Source: Pholis gunnellus | Taxonomy: Eukaryota > Chordata > Actinopteri > Perciformes > Pholidae | NCBI GenBank assembly: GCA_910591455.2 | Contig: OU342806.1 | Coordinates: 22,466,933-22,530,932, forward strand | Direction: 5' to 3' | Length of the DNA: 64,000 nucleotides | Shown here: positions 51,100 through 62,700 of the stretch, piece after piece | Position numbering within the stretch: the first letter of the stretch is position 1 | How the letters are laid out: every line of letters starts with the position of its first letter | Translations under genes and position numbers: made by a program | Notes under the pieces: model-generated | What the model was told of the DNA's origin: nothing | Database searches by the model: none | What the model saw: the letters and a program-made list of their open reading frames with translations, nothing else

Positions 51100-51652
51100 G
51101 GTGAGCCTATTCCTGGCAGGCTTTGCCATTTGGTGGAGCCTCGCCGCCTCAGAGCCGCAGCGACCTCCTGTGCCTGACGCTGCCGCCTCCATGTCGCAGC
51201 GACCTCCTGTGCCTGCCGCTGCCGCCTCCGTGTCGCAGCGACCTCCTGTGCCTGCCGCTGCCGCCTCCGTGCAGCAGCGACCTCCAGTGCCTGCCGCCGC
51301 TGAGGAGCAGCGACCTTTAGCTCCCGCCGTCGCCGAGGAGCAGCAGCGACCTCCAGTCCCGGCCGTTGCCGTCTCCGAGGAGCAGCAGCGACCTCCAGTC
51401 CCGGCCGTTGCCGTCTCCGAGGAGCAGCAGCGACCTCCAGTCCCGGCCGTTGCCGTCTCCGAGGAGCAGCAGCGACCTCCAGTCCCGGCCGTTGCCGTCT
51501 CCGAGGAGCAGCAGCGACCTCCAGTCCCGGCCGCTGCTGTCTCCGAGGAGCAGCGATCACCAGCCCCTGCCGCCGACGTCTCCGAGGAGCAGCGATCACC
51601 AGCCCCCGAGATCCAGCCGGAGCCCCAGTGTTCCCAGTCCGGTTCCCCCGAG
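50439..51652 (+). repeat. Tandem duplication, 628 + 586 bp
   Basis: TCAGTCACTTCCGCACTCGG occurs at 50439 and 51067. The copies are near-identical, and the second lacks one 42-bp subunit. The 628-bp period is not a multiple of three. Confidence 0.9.
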
Positions 51653-53086
51653 CTCCAGCCGGAGCCCCAGTCCGGTTCCCCCGAGCTCCAGCCGGAGCCC
51701 CAGTCCGGTGCCCCCGAGCTCCAGCCGGAGCCCCAGTCCGGTTCCCCCGAGCTCCAGCCGGAGCCCCAGTCCGGTTCCCCCGAGCTCCAGCCGGAGCCCC
51801 AGTCCGGTTCCCCCGAGCTCCAGCCGGAGCCCCAGTCCGGTTCCCCCGAGCTCCAGCCGGAGCCCCAGTCCGGCTCCCCCGAGCTCCAGCCGGAGCCCCA
51901 GTGTTCCCAGTCCGGTTCCTCCGAGCTCCAGCCAGAGCCCCAGTGTTCCCAGTCCGGTTCCTCCGAGCTCCAGCCGGAGCCCCAGTCCGCCCAGCCCGGC
52001 TCTCCCGAGCTCCAGCCGGAGCCCCAGTCCGCCCAGCCCGGCTCTCCCGAGCTCCAGCCGGAGCCCCAGTCCGCCCAGCCCGGCTCTCCCGAGCTCCAGC
52101 CGGAGTCCCAGTCCGCCCAGCCCGGCTCTCCCGAGCTCCAGCCGGAGCCCCAGTCCGCCCAGCCCGGCTCTCCCGAGCTCCAGCCGGAGCCCCAGTCCGC
52201 CCAGCCCGGCTCTCCCGAGCTCCCGCCGGAGCCCCAGTCCGCCCAGCCCGGCTCTCCCGAGCTCCAGCCGGAGCCCCAGCCCGGCTCTCCCGAGCCCCAG
52301 TCTTCCCAGTCCGGCTCTCCCGAGCCCCAGTCTTCCCAGTCCGGCTCTCCCGAGCCCCAGTCTTCCCAGTCCGGCTCTCCCGAGCCCCAGTCTTCCCAGT
52401 CCGGCTCTCCCGAGCCCCAGTCTTCCCAGTCCGGCTCTCCCGAGCCCCAGTCTTCCCAGTCCGGCTCTCCCGAGCCCCAGTCTTCCCAGTCCGGCTCTCC
52501 CGAGCCTCAGCCCGTCCAGTCCGGCTCCCCCGAGCCTCAGCCCGTCCAGTCCGGCCCCCCCGAGCCTCAGCCCGTGGAGCCCCCGCTTCGGAAGCAAGTC
52601 CTGCAGCTCGAGCCTGTCCAGCCCGGCCGTCCGCCGGAGCCCCCGCTTCGGAAGCAAGTCCCGCAGCCCGGCCGTCCGCCGGAGCCCCCGCTTCGGAAGA
52701 AAGTCCCGCAGCCCGGCCATCCGCCGGAGCCCCCGCTTCGGAAGCAAGTCCCGCAGTCCGGCCGTCCGCCGGAGCCCCCGCTTCTGAAGCAAGTCCTGCA
52801 GTCCGGTCGACCGCCCGAGATCCAGCCTCTAGAGCCCTGTCCCCCGTCTGATTTCCGGCCTCCAGAGCCCTGTTCCCCGTCTGATTTCCGGCCTCCAGAG
52901 CCCTGGCCCTCCTCCGGGCCCCCTCCACCCACCCGGTTTTGGACTCTGACTCTCGGCCTCGGCGGAGTGTTAATCCTCCTCCGGGCCCCCACCGCCCTCC
53001 CTTGGGAGGCGTTTGTTTTTTTTGTTTGTTTTTTTTTGAGACGTCTTGAATCCGTCCCTTGGGGGGGGGGGTACTGTCACGATTAG
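51067..53086 (+). CDS. Proline-rich ORF of the Gypsy-like element, second part
   Basis: The same polypeptide type continues one frame over. The second duplicate copy (51067-51652) is followed by 10-11-residue repeats ([21 protein letters not shown]) and 13-residue basic repeats ([13 protein letters not shown]). It ends with a hydrophobic tail and the stop codon TAG at 53084-53086, 12 bases inside the 3' LTR. The first duplicate lines up with this copy, so before the duplication the interior would have been one frame from LTR to LTR. The long Arg/Gly frame on the minus strand and the other plus-strand frame are shadows of the repeats. Confidence 0.6.
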
Positions 53087-53493
53087 GCTTTGCCTCTGTG
53101 TTCTGTGTGTCTGTGTTACTCCACTCTACCTGTCAGTCACTCCCTCAGCCTAATTCCCTTCACCTGCCGCTGATTAGTAATCAAGCACTTCCCCCTCATC
53201 AGCACAACTCTTCTCACCTGTTCTTCCCTCTTCATAAGCTCCTGCCCATCAGTCACTCCTTGCCAGATTCTTGCAATGTCTACCCGCCCGTTCGGCTTGT
53301 GCTGTTCCTGGTTTCCCTGTCTGCCTGCCCTGTTTCCTGTCCTGCTGGATTTCCTCCCCTCTTCCCTTGTCTCGTCCGTGGATGCCCCATTGTGCCTGTA
53401 AGTCTGCTGTTTGTTTTGAATTGTTCATTAAAACCACTTCTACACGCTACTCTGCCTGGTCTGCGTTTGAGTCCTCCACCATGCCCCGTGACA
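53075..53493 (+). repeat. 3' LTR of the Gypsy-like element
   Basis: TGTCACG...CCGTGACA; 419 bp. It differs from the 5' LTR only at the two positions noted above. Confidence 0.9.
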
Positions 53494-53859
53494 ATGTCTG
53501 CATAACGTGTTACGTGAAAAGAGCAGCTGGAGCGAGAGCAACATGTTTTTTGAGTTATCAGTCACGTTAGTCTGGAAAATAACCCTATTTTAACTAACGA
53601 ATCACTTAAAAGTAGCTTTGATAAAACCAGAGGTGTATTTCATATGTTTAATCTCATGACACTGTGCAGAGAAGGAAAAACTCCCAACGTGCGCATGCCC
53701 CAACTTCATGCGAAAGGCAGACGATTAAATGATAGAATATAAAAAAATATAAAGTCAGCCTGAAGTAAATAGACCACATGAAAATAAATTAATTTACTTC
53801 TTAAAAAGGTCCATTCTTTCTTCTTGGGAGTTATTTCCCTTTTCAGATAATCTTCTGAA

Positions 53860-54400
53860 TCAGTTTACTGTGTCAGTTATACTCAGGTATAGTTGGAAAG
53901 ATATTCAAAGATTCGGACTTCCCGGTTCAATAAATCGTTAGCGAAACGTTGTTAAAACACAAACGATGCCTCTCTGTAACTGGTGTGAGGTAGACAACAA
54001 GCTACAACCTTAATTTAAAAACGTGCCGTCCTCTGAGCTCCTCCAAACTGTACTGACGCACTCGGTCCCATGAGACGAGTGCGCATGGGACCGTCTACGA
54101 AGCAATGCGGAAAATACATACTACAACAATATTCAATCGCTTCACTTCAAATTCACTTCACACATCAATGGGCTTCTCCTTGTTCTACCACAACTGTTAT
54201 TGTGATAACAGAAAACGCAAAACTGCCCACAGAAAGCAGCGTGTCTCTGATGTGTGAAATGTAGAGCGGCACAGCCCACACGTCCCGAGTCCCCTTTTCG
54301 CAGTCCACTGACTGATGCCGCTGCATGAGGGGTTTACAAAAAACACACGATGTCGCGTTATTCAAATAGCTGCAAAGGGTAAATCGTAATCCTAGATAGC
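53860..54400. repeat. Relative of the foldback element at 1775-2782
   Basis: AGCGAAACGTTGTTAAAACA, AGGTAGACAAC and TTCACACATCAATGGGCTTCTCC follow the same order as 1850-2225. A right end resembling TAGATAGCCG is at about 54393-54402. Confidence 0.6.
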
Positions 54401-54693
54401 CGTTTTGACTCAGAGGAGGACCTGCCTTCAGGTCAGCAGATACTAGAGTCCGTGTGAAGTTCCAGCAAGTAGCCTACTTCTGCATGGGATGCCTGTCCAA
54501 CTTTGGGAGCTAAGTGAAATCTTAGAGGAAATCGACTACACGAAGAAGAATGAATAAGAATGATTGACGTCTTTTATCTAAACGCTCTTCTTCTGACAAT
54601 CTGCTCTGTCTGTTTTATATTATTATTAAACATGTATTGATTTAACAGTCTTAGATTTAACGAAAGGTAGAAAACTAAAAAAGAAAAACTCAC

Positions 54694-54800
54694 CTCAAGA
54701 GGAGTGGAAAGATGTTCACCGCACTTTGGTAAAAGTCGGCTTCTTCTGTTAGTTCCTCTTCTTCACATGCCGGGCGACTGTTATGACACATCACAAACAC
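54694..54800 (-). other. Possible noncoding first exon of gene A
   Basis: On the minus strand CTCCTCTTGAG precedes a good donor (GTGAGTTTTT) at 54693. The only upstream ATG is followed at once by TGA, so the exon would be 5'UTR. If it joins the exon at 42397, the intron is 12.3 kb and holds both retrotransposons. The upstream limit and the link are inferred. Confidence 0.35.
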
Positions 54801-56396
54801 GAACACCTTTCTTGATTCGCGTGGGGGTGGGCTGGGGGATGGATCTTTAACTATTGAGTACTGACCATGTTTATATTTTTATTTGTAGAATGACGATGTT
54901 TCAAATCCCCTCCCCCCCAAAAAATTTTTTTATAATTTGAGAACCCATGAACATGTTCGCCAGGCTGCATACTATAGGCTACTGTATGCAGGTTACCTTT
55001 TACCTTTTACAACAAACTCAACACACACACACACAAGCTGGTAAAATTAAAGAATACCCCTCGTTGCTGGCAGGATGTGTAGCCTGAAGCGTGGAGAAAT
55101 CACTCATGAGAGCAATAAGATAAGAGTGTGGTACCTTAGTTAAGAGTTCTGAGTCCAACCTGCAGCTTTTACCAGCGTCTCGGTCTCCGCTGAAGAGCAT
55201 GGTGGCAATAGAGGGCGTGGTCCTCCCGTAACTCAGCCACTTTCTATGGCTGTCTCCCTTACTTTCAAACACTACTTCTTCACTTCTAGACTCTTCAAAA
55301 AATACAGAATATTTATAAATATACATCGGCTAACTTTTAAACTTCTTATACATTATATTAGACTGTACCTTGTTAACCTTTTAATCGTATATTTCTCCAA
55401 TAGCTTTTTAGAACAAGAGTGCATGTTGTTTGTCAAGTCACATATATTTACAGATATACCTTTTATGTAACATCGTTTTAATAACAATGTATGGTATTTA
55501 TTTTTAACCTGGTTTAGTGGTTTGATGCTGCTGTTAAACCGGTATGACATTACTAATCGGCTTCTCTGTAGTTCAGATCAGAGACGCTCAGTAAACTACT
55601 TCTATGGACTGACGCAGGATGCCTTTACTCTGTCGTGTATCCAAGAAAAGGAGGACAAATGAAACGTTTTAAAATGTGGTACAATCTTCGCCAGTTTACA
55701 CACAAAATTAGCTCAAGACTGTTGAGGGACAGAGCAGAGCTGCTGCATTGCGCTAGCTTGTGGCTACGGGTTTGATGCTTCTGGAAGCTGTAGACTGGCT
55801 GAGCCTTTAGTTTCAGTGAAAAGTGTGAACTGCCTCCAAATATATCTGCATAACTTTGAACGTGAAAAGAGCAACTGGAGCCAGAGCAAAGCAGACAGCG
55901 CTTCCAGCACAGCTTGTTTTAAGGAGAGCTTTTATCCAATCAGATTCAGCCCCTATGTCTCTATGTAAGGAGAGAGGCCCGAGGTCCTCTAGACTTTGCA
56001 GATTGAAGTATATGGGGACGATATTGTTGATTGTCATAGTCTTCAACCAATCAGATCTTTATTTTGACATGTTGGGCGTATTCTTTGACTGCGTTTGTTT
56101 TTTTACATCTGCAGTAACGTTTTTATGAATACAATTTGAATGGCTCGTGCTCTTGTGTGGTTGAACGTGTGGATCCGCTGCAGGTTTGCTGGATTGATGT
56201 GTCATGCTTTATCATATGTGACTGGTTCTTATGACTTTGTGGTTGTCATTGTGTTAATTACGTTGATTTGACTATGCATTGTCCGTTAATGACGCAGCGT
56301 CCCGTCATGCACAGATTCATATATCTGCACCGTAGCTGTTCAACTGTAGTAGGACAGCACAGAAGGCCCAGGTATAAAATGCACGGCCCGCCACTG
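54801..56396. other. Upstream flank of gene A, no gene seen
   Basis: 55797-55890 (CAGTGAAAAGTG...CTGCCTCCAA...CTGCATAAC...GTGAAAAGAGCAACTGGAGC) is a paralogue of the sequence flanking the Gypsy-like element (49065-49103 plus 53499-53560) and shows that site empty. A short CA run lies at 55018-55035. Nothing else is recognised. Confidence 0.55.
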
Positions 56397-56506
56397 ATAT
56401 ATATATATATATATATACGCCAATGTTATATATATTTTATATATAACATAACATATATATATATATATATATATATAGATATACATAACATTGGCCATAA
56501 TATTAG

Positions 56507-56563
<57 letters not shown>
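56397..56563. repeat. (TA)n tract with GCCAATGTT/AACATTGGC inverted repeat
   Basis: Long TA runs are interrupted by GCCAATGTT (56419), AACATTGGCCATAAT (about 56487) and, just past the tract, AACATTGGCCATAAT again (about 56568). The sequence could form a cruciform. The Tyr/Ile frames are artefacts. Confidence 0.85.
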
Positions 56564-56564
<1 letters not shown>

Positions 56565-57399
56565 CCTAACATTGGCCATAATTAGTTTCAGGGCACATCA
56601 GCAAATACGAAATCACTTTGTTGTCATTCCAAAATGAAGGCACGTGCCTTCAGGAAATGATGTTGGAATGCCGTTGGAAAAGGAGTGGCACACTGCTCCA
56701 GGCATCTGTATATATTATTGTCAAAAATATTGTCTTAAAGCCTAAATAAACAAGGTGATTGACGGCCCAGGAAAAACACAAAATGTCTGTAGCCAGTCCT
56801 GTTTCTGAAGACATTCAAATGTATCTATATGCGTAATAAAGTAAGTTCAACATAAATATCTAAAATGTTATCAGTGAAGTCTGAGTTGCTGTCGATCAAA
56901 AAATACAGTTGAGACGGCCATTTAAAATCATTTATTCAGCAGAATATATCATATTAAGCCACATAATTCATCTCTGAGTAACATAATTTCATAGTCAATA
57001 ACTCTGATTTGTACACAGCCAGCAAAAATATATTTTTATACCATACCCAGACAAGTGATTAACTTTCATTTAAACTTTCCAATATATTGTACACAAAACA
57101 CGCAACAAATCCATAGAATCACTTTTACTGAAGGATTACATGGGTTATATGATACTTTAGTAATCTAAATTAACACATATTCATTAATAGTTTACATAAC
57201 TAAAGGATGGATAGAGCACATTTAGACTTTCTTTAATTCTCAAAAATAAAAGCAAAAACAAAGGCAAATTTCACAATAACCTGACCAGTAGTTCACTGTC
57301 ATTAAAGCTGCATTAATCAGAATCACTCAAAGTGAAGATCTCATAACGTTGCAGCTCCACGCAGCTTTTTAGCCTCTTTTAGCTACTAGTTTTGGTTTT
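56564..57399. other. Intergenic, no gene seen
   Basis: AT-rich sequence with no supported ORF or recognised repeat. Confidence 0.5.
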
Positions 57400-57674
57400 A
57401 CTTGGCAAATGTTTTGATAACGAATTGATTATTCCTCATTTATCAAGCAAAATACACCAAACATTTGCTGGTTCCAGCTTCTTAAATATGAGGATTTGAT
57501 GCATTGTTTTTATTATCTATGATAATAAATTGCATACTCTTCTGTTTTGGACTGTTGGTCAGATAAAAATATGAATACGTCACTTTGGGCTGTGGGAAAT
57601 AATAATGTGCATTGTTCACAACTTGAAAGACAAAATTATGAATTAATGATAAAAACAACTTAAGTTGCAGCCCT
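57400..57674 (-). mobile_element. MITE, GGGCTGCAACTTAAG variant
   Basis: Ends AAGTTGCAGCCCT (reverse of AGGGCTGCAACTT) and contains GGACTGTTGGTCAGA and CACTTTGGGCTGTGGGAAA. The internal part is shared with 62525-62590. Confidence 0.6.
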
Positions 57675-59440
57675 AATGTCAATGTTTCTAAGGAGGGTTT
57701 GCTGCCACAAAAACAGCACATGAATGCAGCTGTAAGTAGCAGAAACTCACTTAAAAAGATGGAAGAAAGGAGGACTTTCTTCCTTGGATCCGACAGGTTT
57801 CTCAAAAATAAAACACCTGGCTGATTTCTGGTCATACCAGAGTCCAGGAGTCCTGACATGTACAAACTTCATGCTCGTACATTAGAGTCTTAATATAACA
57901 CCATGAACGTCTCTGTCCAATTCAGACAGTCTATCAGGTAATATATGACTCTTTTATTCATTATTCATTATAATAAATAAATCTCCCAACTTCCACAGAG
58001 GAAGATCAATATCACTATCGATCAGTAAGAGTTCTGACGGTCCACATCATGTGGTTGTATCGTCAGATGACCTGATGGACAGTTATCTTCCTTTTTTCAT
58101 TTCCATTCCCTTATCTGTCAACCATGGATCATGTTTTGGTCACTGGATTTTTAATCCAACATATTATGTGCTATGTGCTAGCCATTTAAGTGACCTCTGA
58201 CCTTCTGACCTCCGGGGTAATCTGAGGCTGGTGACATTTGGGATTTAGGATTCAAAGCCTGTTTTTTACTGTTGCAGTCACTGGAGCTGAAAGCCCTGAT
58301 ACACCAAGCCAACCGTTGGTTATTGGGGACTGTTAGTAGGCCACGGTTGGGCATTTATGGTTTATGGTTGTGTGTAGGGTTGGTGTTTGATAGCATTTAA
58401 TCTAGTGATACGGTGTGTTGGCTAAGTGTTGTAAAAATGTAATTGGATTCTCATTATCAAATGATGACTTTCAGCACAGCAACTTGTGAATTATGATTAA
58501 ATCATTATTTTGTACTCATTCTGTCGTCTGACAACGGACACAGAAAAATACGTGAAGTGGGAAAACTACATTGTGAATTCGACGAAGAGATATAACCGTT
58601 CTTCTCTGTGGACAGAAATGTCTACTAGAGTCGCAACTTTTCAGGAGACTGCAAAGTTGAAAGGAGTCGTTCTTTGACGGCATCAGTTCTTTGAGGTCAG
58701 CTTGGTGTGTCAGGGCACTGATTCTAGACAAGATCACCGGCTAATGAGAGCATTAAACCGGTTTAACGTGAAAAGACTATTTGGCTCCAAACCAGACTAC
58801 ATCTTACAAACCTCAGTTAAGGCTGCAAGATTCATGTCTGGAAAATGTGATTCTGCAACAGCACAGCATATTCCTAGCCTCTGATTTAGACAGAAGCTGG
58901 TTTTGCTGAATGGTTTGGGAGAAATGAGGTGGCTCCAGAACTGCAGCCACATTCTTCCACCGCCAACACTGTAAGCAAAGACCGACAGTGTGTTTTGATA
59001 AACGTTTGATGAGCGCATGGTCCCAACGGAGGATTTAAAATGTGACACATTTACATTAGAGCAGTCTGATCATTAAGAGTTAAATGATTAAAACTACTCG
59101 GAAAAATGTGACTTTCATAAACAAGTCGTGAAACAATATAAAAACTGTTGACTCAGACATTACAATGTGCACATCACAGTTAAGGCCGGGGAAACCCCAG
59201 AGAGACAGTGCCCAGGGTGAGTCAGGGAGGGCTTGTGAACAACGAGTGGTTTTCAACGAACTTACTTCCCACATGGTCACTGTCACTATAAAGACAAGAA
59301 TAAGTCTTTAAATGTATCTCTAGATCATATTCTAATGCTTTATCCAGTACTGCTTTTCTGTTTTAACTCATTTTTGCAGATGACACTGCTTCTGAACAAA
59401 TGTAATCTTCTTTCTGGACATATTTGCTAAACTTTAAAAC
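57675..59440. other. Intergenic, no gene seen
   Basis: Several isolated frames are present, none with a recognisable domain or splice partner. Confidence 0.45.
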
Positions 59441-59442
59441 TC

Positions 59443-59520
59443 AAATGAGCCTTAGGCCCTCTGAATGGGCCACCCTGGTCTTTCCACAGAGACCAGGGTG
59501 GCCCCTGAAGCTCATTTACA
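59443..59520. other. Strong hairpin
   Basis: The arms GGGCCACCCTGGTCT (59467-59481) and AGACCAGGGTGGCCC (59490-59504) pair perfectly around an 8-base loop. Outer AAATGAGC/GCTCATTT also pair, with an asymmetric internal loop. It lies downstream of gene B. It could be a folded RNA or a small foldback repeat. Confidence 0.5.
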
Positions 59521-59619
59521 GTATGAAGGAAAACGAAAAACATATACATATATATATCCTAAAATATTCCATTATAAATATGGCTATTTAATATTTTTGT
59601 ATGTGTAGCACTTACGGTG

Positions 59620-59625
59620 TTTATT
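59620..59625 (-). terminator. Possible poly(A) signal, gene B
   Basis: TTTATT, i.e. AATAAA on the minus strand, about 135 bases after the gene B stop codon. Confidence 0.5.
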
Positions 59626-59759
59626 TCTATTTAATTTAGCTAGTCTTTAAGGCACTTAAAAACATTATCATTATTATCAAGAACAGTGGCCACATTTAGA
59701 CTACAGGTAGTCAGGTTTCATCCTTGTTCAGCCACTGTTGTTTTGTACCACATCAACTC

Positions 59760-62700
59760 CTAAATTATGTCTTTGACCTCTACCATCTCTTGCTCCATGG
59801 CATTCTTCCCATTTGCAGCAGTGTATGAAGCTCTCCCATGGTTGCAGATTCTCTTCTTCTGATATAGCAGCGCTGCAGAGCCAACGACTACAAGAAGAAA
59901 AATAATAATACCAGCGACACAGAGGCCAAATTTGAGCTCGCTCAGACACCAACTCTTAGTGACGCAGATCAACGTAGAGTCCACTGAAAGGAGACAAAGA
60001 CGAAAAAAGAAACAGGTCATATCTTATCAAACTATTTCAAAAACATTGTCAATGAGTTATTAGCCACTTTAGTCTAGACTGAAATAGCTCAACAACTATT
60101 GGACAGTAAAGGGCTCCCTTTTACTTTGGTTAAATGAAACCATTTTTAAAATGTACAACTTGTGTTTTCTCCCCTTTTTGTTAAACGTGTTGGGATTAAA
60201 TGTGTGGTACATTTAACTGACAGTGAAAAAAGGTATGGAATGTGGGCCCACTGCATTCCTGCATGCAGCATGTTATCTGGTCATATTATTTCAAAGAGAC
60301 TAAAATCTAAATAAATAATAAATAATCAAAAAACAACTGAAGTTTAAGAATTCTAGTTTAATTCATATTCAAAGGGGTTAACATTTGATATAACTATAGT
60401 GCTAAACGCTGTTAATCTATCTCTTAATATACATGATACAAACCCCTGTATGTCCAACTGCCTCCTTTCTGACATTTACTGGAAACAATCAAGGGTGTGC
60501 CCTTTTATATTCTGTGCCACTGCTCTTCTTCTGTTTTGCATTTTCTACCTGACGCACAGTGCTAGACGAGTGAACCATAAACTGAACAACTCTTAAAGAC
60601 ACAGGAAACTTCATTTAGGATCCTGGTTTTATTTAATCTAAATGTGGCTACACAGTACATGTGATTTATTGTGCAAAGCATTTGGCGTTGCTCTATTTAG
60701 TGAATCTGCTTTTTTTCAGCTCCTTATTGAAGCTGTATGATGTTCAGTGTTTCCAGATGTGACTAACATCCAAGTAGCAAAAAGTGCAGTAGTTTTTTTT
60801 TTTTCTCAGCTGGAGTTTTCTACTCCACTGAATTTCCTGGAGACAGTGCTGTTACACGTTTCCTTATGACACAAAAGCATCCTTTGGTTGAGCTGGCATT
60901 ACATTGTTAAACTGCAGCCGGCGGATAATAATGTTTTTTTTACACTTCAGGCGAAGATATACAACCACAAACTGCAGTGAATTAGTTGAGGAAACATGTG
61001 GAGACTCACCAGTGGTTGTGGGGAGATCCAAGATATGGCTGCAGTTGACTAGAGGACAGAAAAGACGTGGAGAACAAATCAGTAAATGTGTTGAAGAAAA
61101 TAGTAAAAACTCAGATGAGAAAATGAATAGTAATGTCTCCCCCTAAATTGCAGTCGATTCCACTCAGGTTTTTTAATACCCTTACAGAAAATGTACATAA
61201 AAGCAGGTGAAACATAGTTATTGACATTGGAAATGTGACAAAGGGCCCCAACTCTATATTATGAGAGGTCACAAGCCAAAAACGATTAGGAGCCTTTGGT
61301 TTAATATTTAAACGGTGCATTATAAGCTTATCATACGTTTCTTTAATCTGTAAAATTACAACACAACCATTGACAAGTTTGTACTAAGCTGTTATATTGA
61401 TATTATTCTTCTTTCCTTTTGATAATGACTATTTCAACAGAGATACACATTGTATAATTTAAACACCAAAGGTTTTGTGATATTTTGGCTCCAGAAGAAG
61501 AATTGAAATATTCTAACTTTAATTTAGTTGAATTCCCCAAAGTATTGCATAACAGCGGACAATACTTTTGGAACTTTTGAATTTAATTGATTTTTTTTTA
61601 CACCAGAAAAGCGTAAGTGACCCTCGATTATTATTGAACCACAACGGTCCATCTGGGTTCTAAATATTGAGTTAGTCTGTGGTTTAGTTTGGCCCTCTGC
61701 AGTCTACTCAGTGGTTACATTAAAGAGGTTTAAACAGTGTTTTGTTAAACCATAGTTTGTTCAGCTGATGGGTCTGGTTTCTACATTGGTGGGATCACAT
61801 ATGAGGCGGAGGTCTGGGGTTCCTCCCCCTGGTAATTTGGAGCGTAAAACACTTAATTAATGTAAAGGAAAACACAAAATTCAGGTGCCAATTTAAAATA
61901 TAGAAATGTAATGCAGTAAGGCTCTCAGGCATTCTGTACTGCTGTCAAATATTTATTCTGCTGTAGATCAGCTTTTCTTACGTAATGTTATCTCTGCTGA
62001 GTCAATGGAGAGAGATTAACTCTTCCCTTCTCTGAATGTGTTGGTGGGTACTTCAGGTTCTGACTTTCTTTGAAACCTCCCACATCACGAGTAGCACCAC
62101 TTTGACAGTGTAGGCGGATAACAAAGAAGGGGATTTTTTAAATTGAATGCAACACTTACATTCACAGTGGGCTTCCTCGCGTTCCTAAAGGAAGAAAGAG
62201 ATACACAGGAATGAGTGAGAGGGTATAGTGCAAACATTTAATTTAAACTGATCTTTAAAAATATGAACATGATTCTATTGCCAGACATTTGCAAAAAACG
62301 TATAATTTTAATTGATAAAAATGATTTTGAAGATGTTTTCAAGACTTATTTTTTTGCAGATACAGGAAGTGCAGCCTGAGTGTTTTTTTTTTAGAGTAAA
62401 CATGTCTGGACATGTTTCAGGTTTGAGGGGGAGTACTAATAATGTGGTCCTTGTTACAGCAGTCACAATGCAAGAGGGTTGCTGCTTTTCTTTTCTAATA
62501 GTAACCTGAATAATGTTTTTGGGTTTGGACTGTTGGTCAGACAAAACAAGCAATTTCAATATGTTATCTTGGACTTTGGGAAAATCAAATGGGTATTATT
62601 CACTTATATGATACTTATTATAGATAAAAAGATGAATCGATAATAAAAATACATAATCAATAGTTCCGAACAACACTTTTGTTTATGCAGAATCACCTGC

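Larger units (their letters stand above)
49104..53493 (+). mobile_element. Young non-autonomous Gypsy-like (sushi-type) LTR element
   Basis: Identical-length LTRs (49104-49522 and 53075-53493, 419 bp) differ at only two bases, both CpG-type transitions. They are flanked by ATGTC (49099-49103 and 53494-53498). A G-run with TAC precedes the 3' LTR. The sequence after the 5' LTR (GACAGAAGAATCTGGCC) resembles the leader of fish Gypsy/sushi elements. The interior has no protease, reverse transcriptase, RNase H or integrase. It holds one long proline-rich ORF, broken by an internal tandem duplication. An uninserted paralogue of the site lies near 55845. Confidence 0.93.

Noticed and set aside
51628..52851. 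Other long plus-strand and minus-strand Ser/Pro/Leu/Gly frames in the Gypsy-like element
   Set aside because: Repeats whose length is a multiple of three keep all frames open; only one frame links both LTRs.
50439..52928. 829-codon Arg/Gly/Ala-rich frame on the minus strand
   Set aside because: It is a shadow of the GC-rich 3n repeats of the plus-strand ORF, with no domain or start context.
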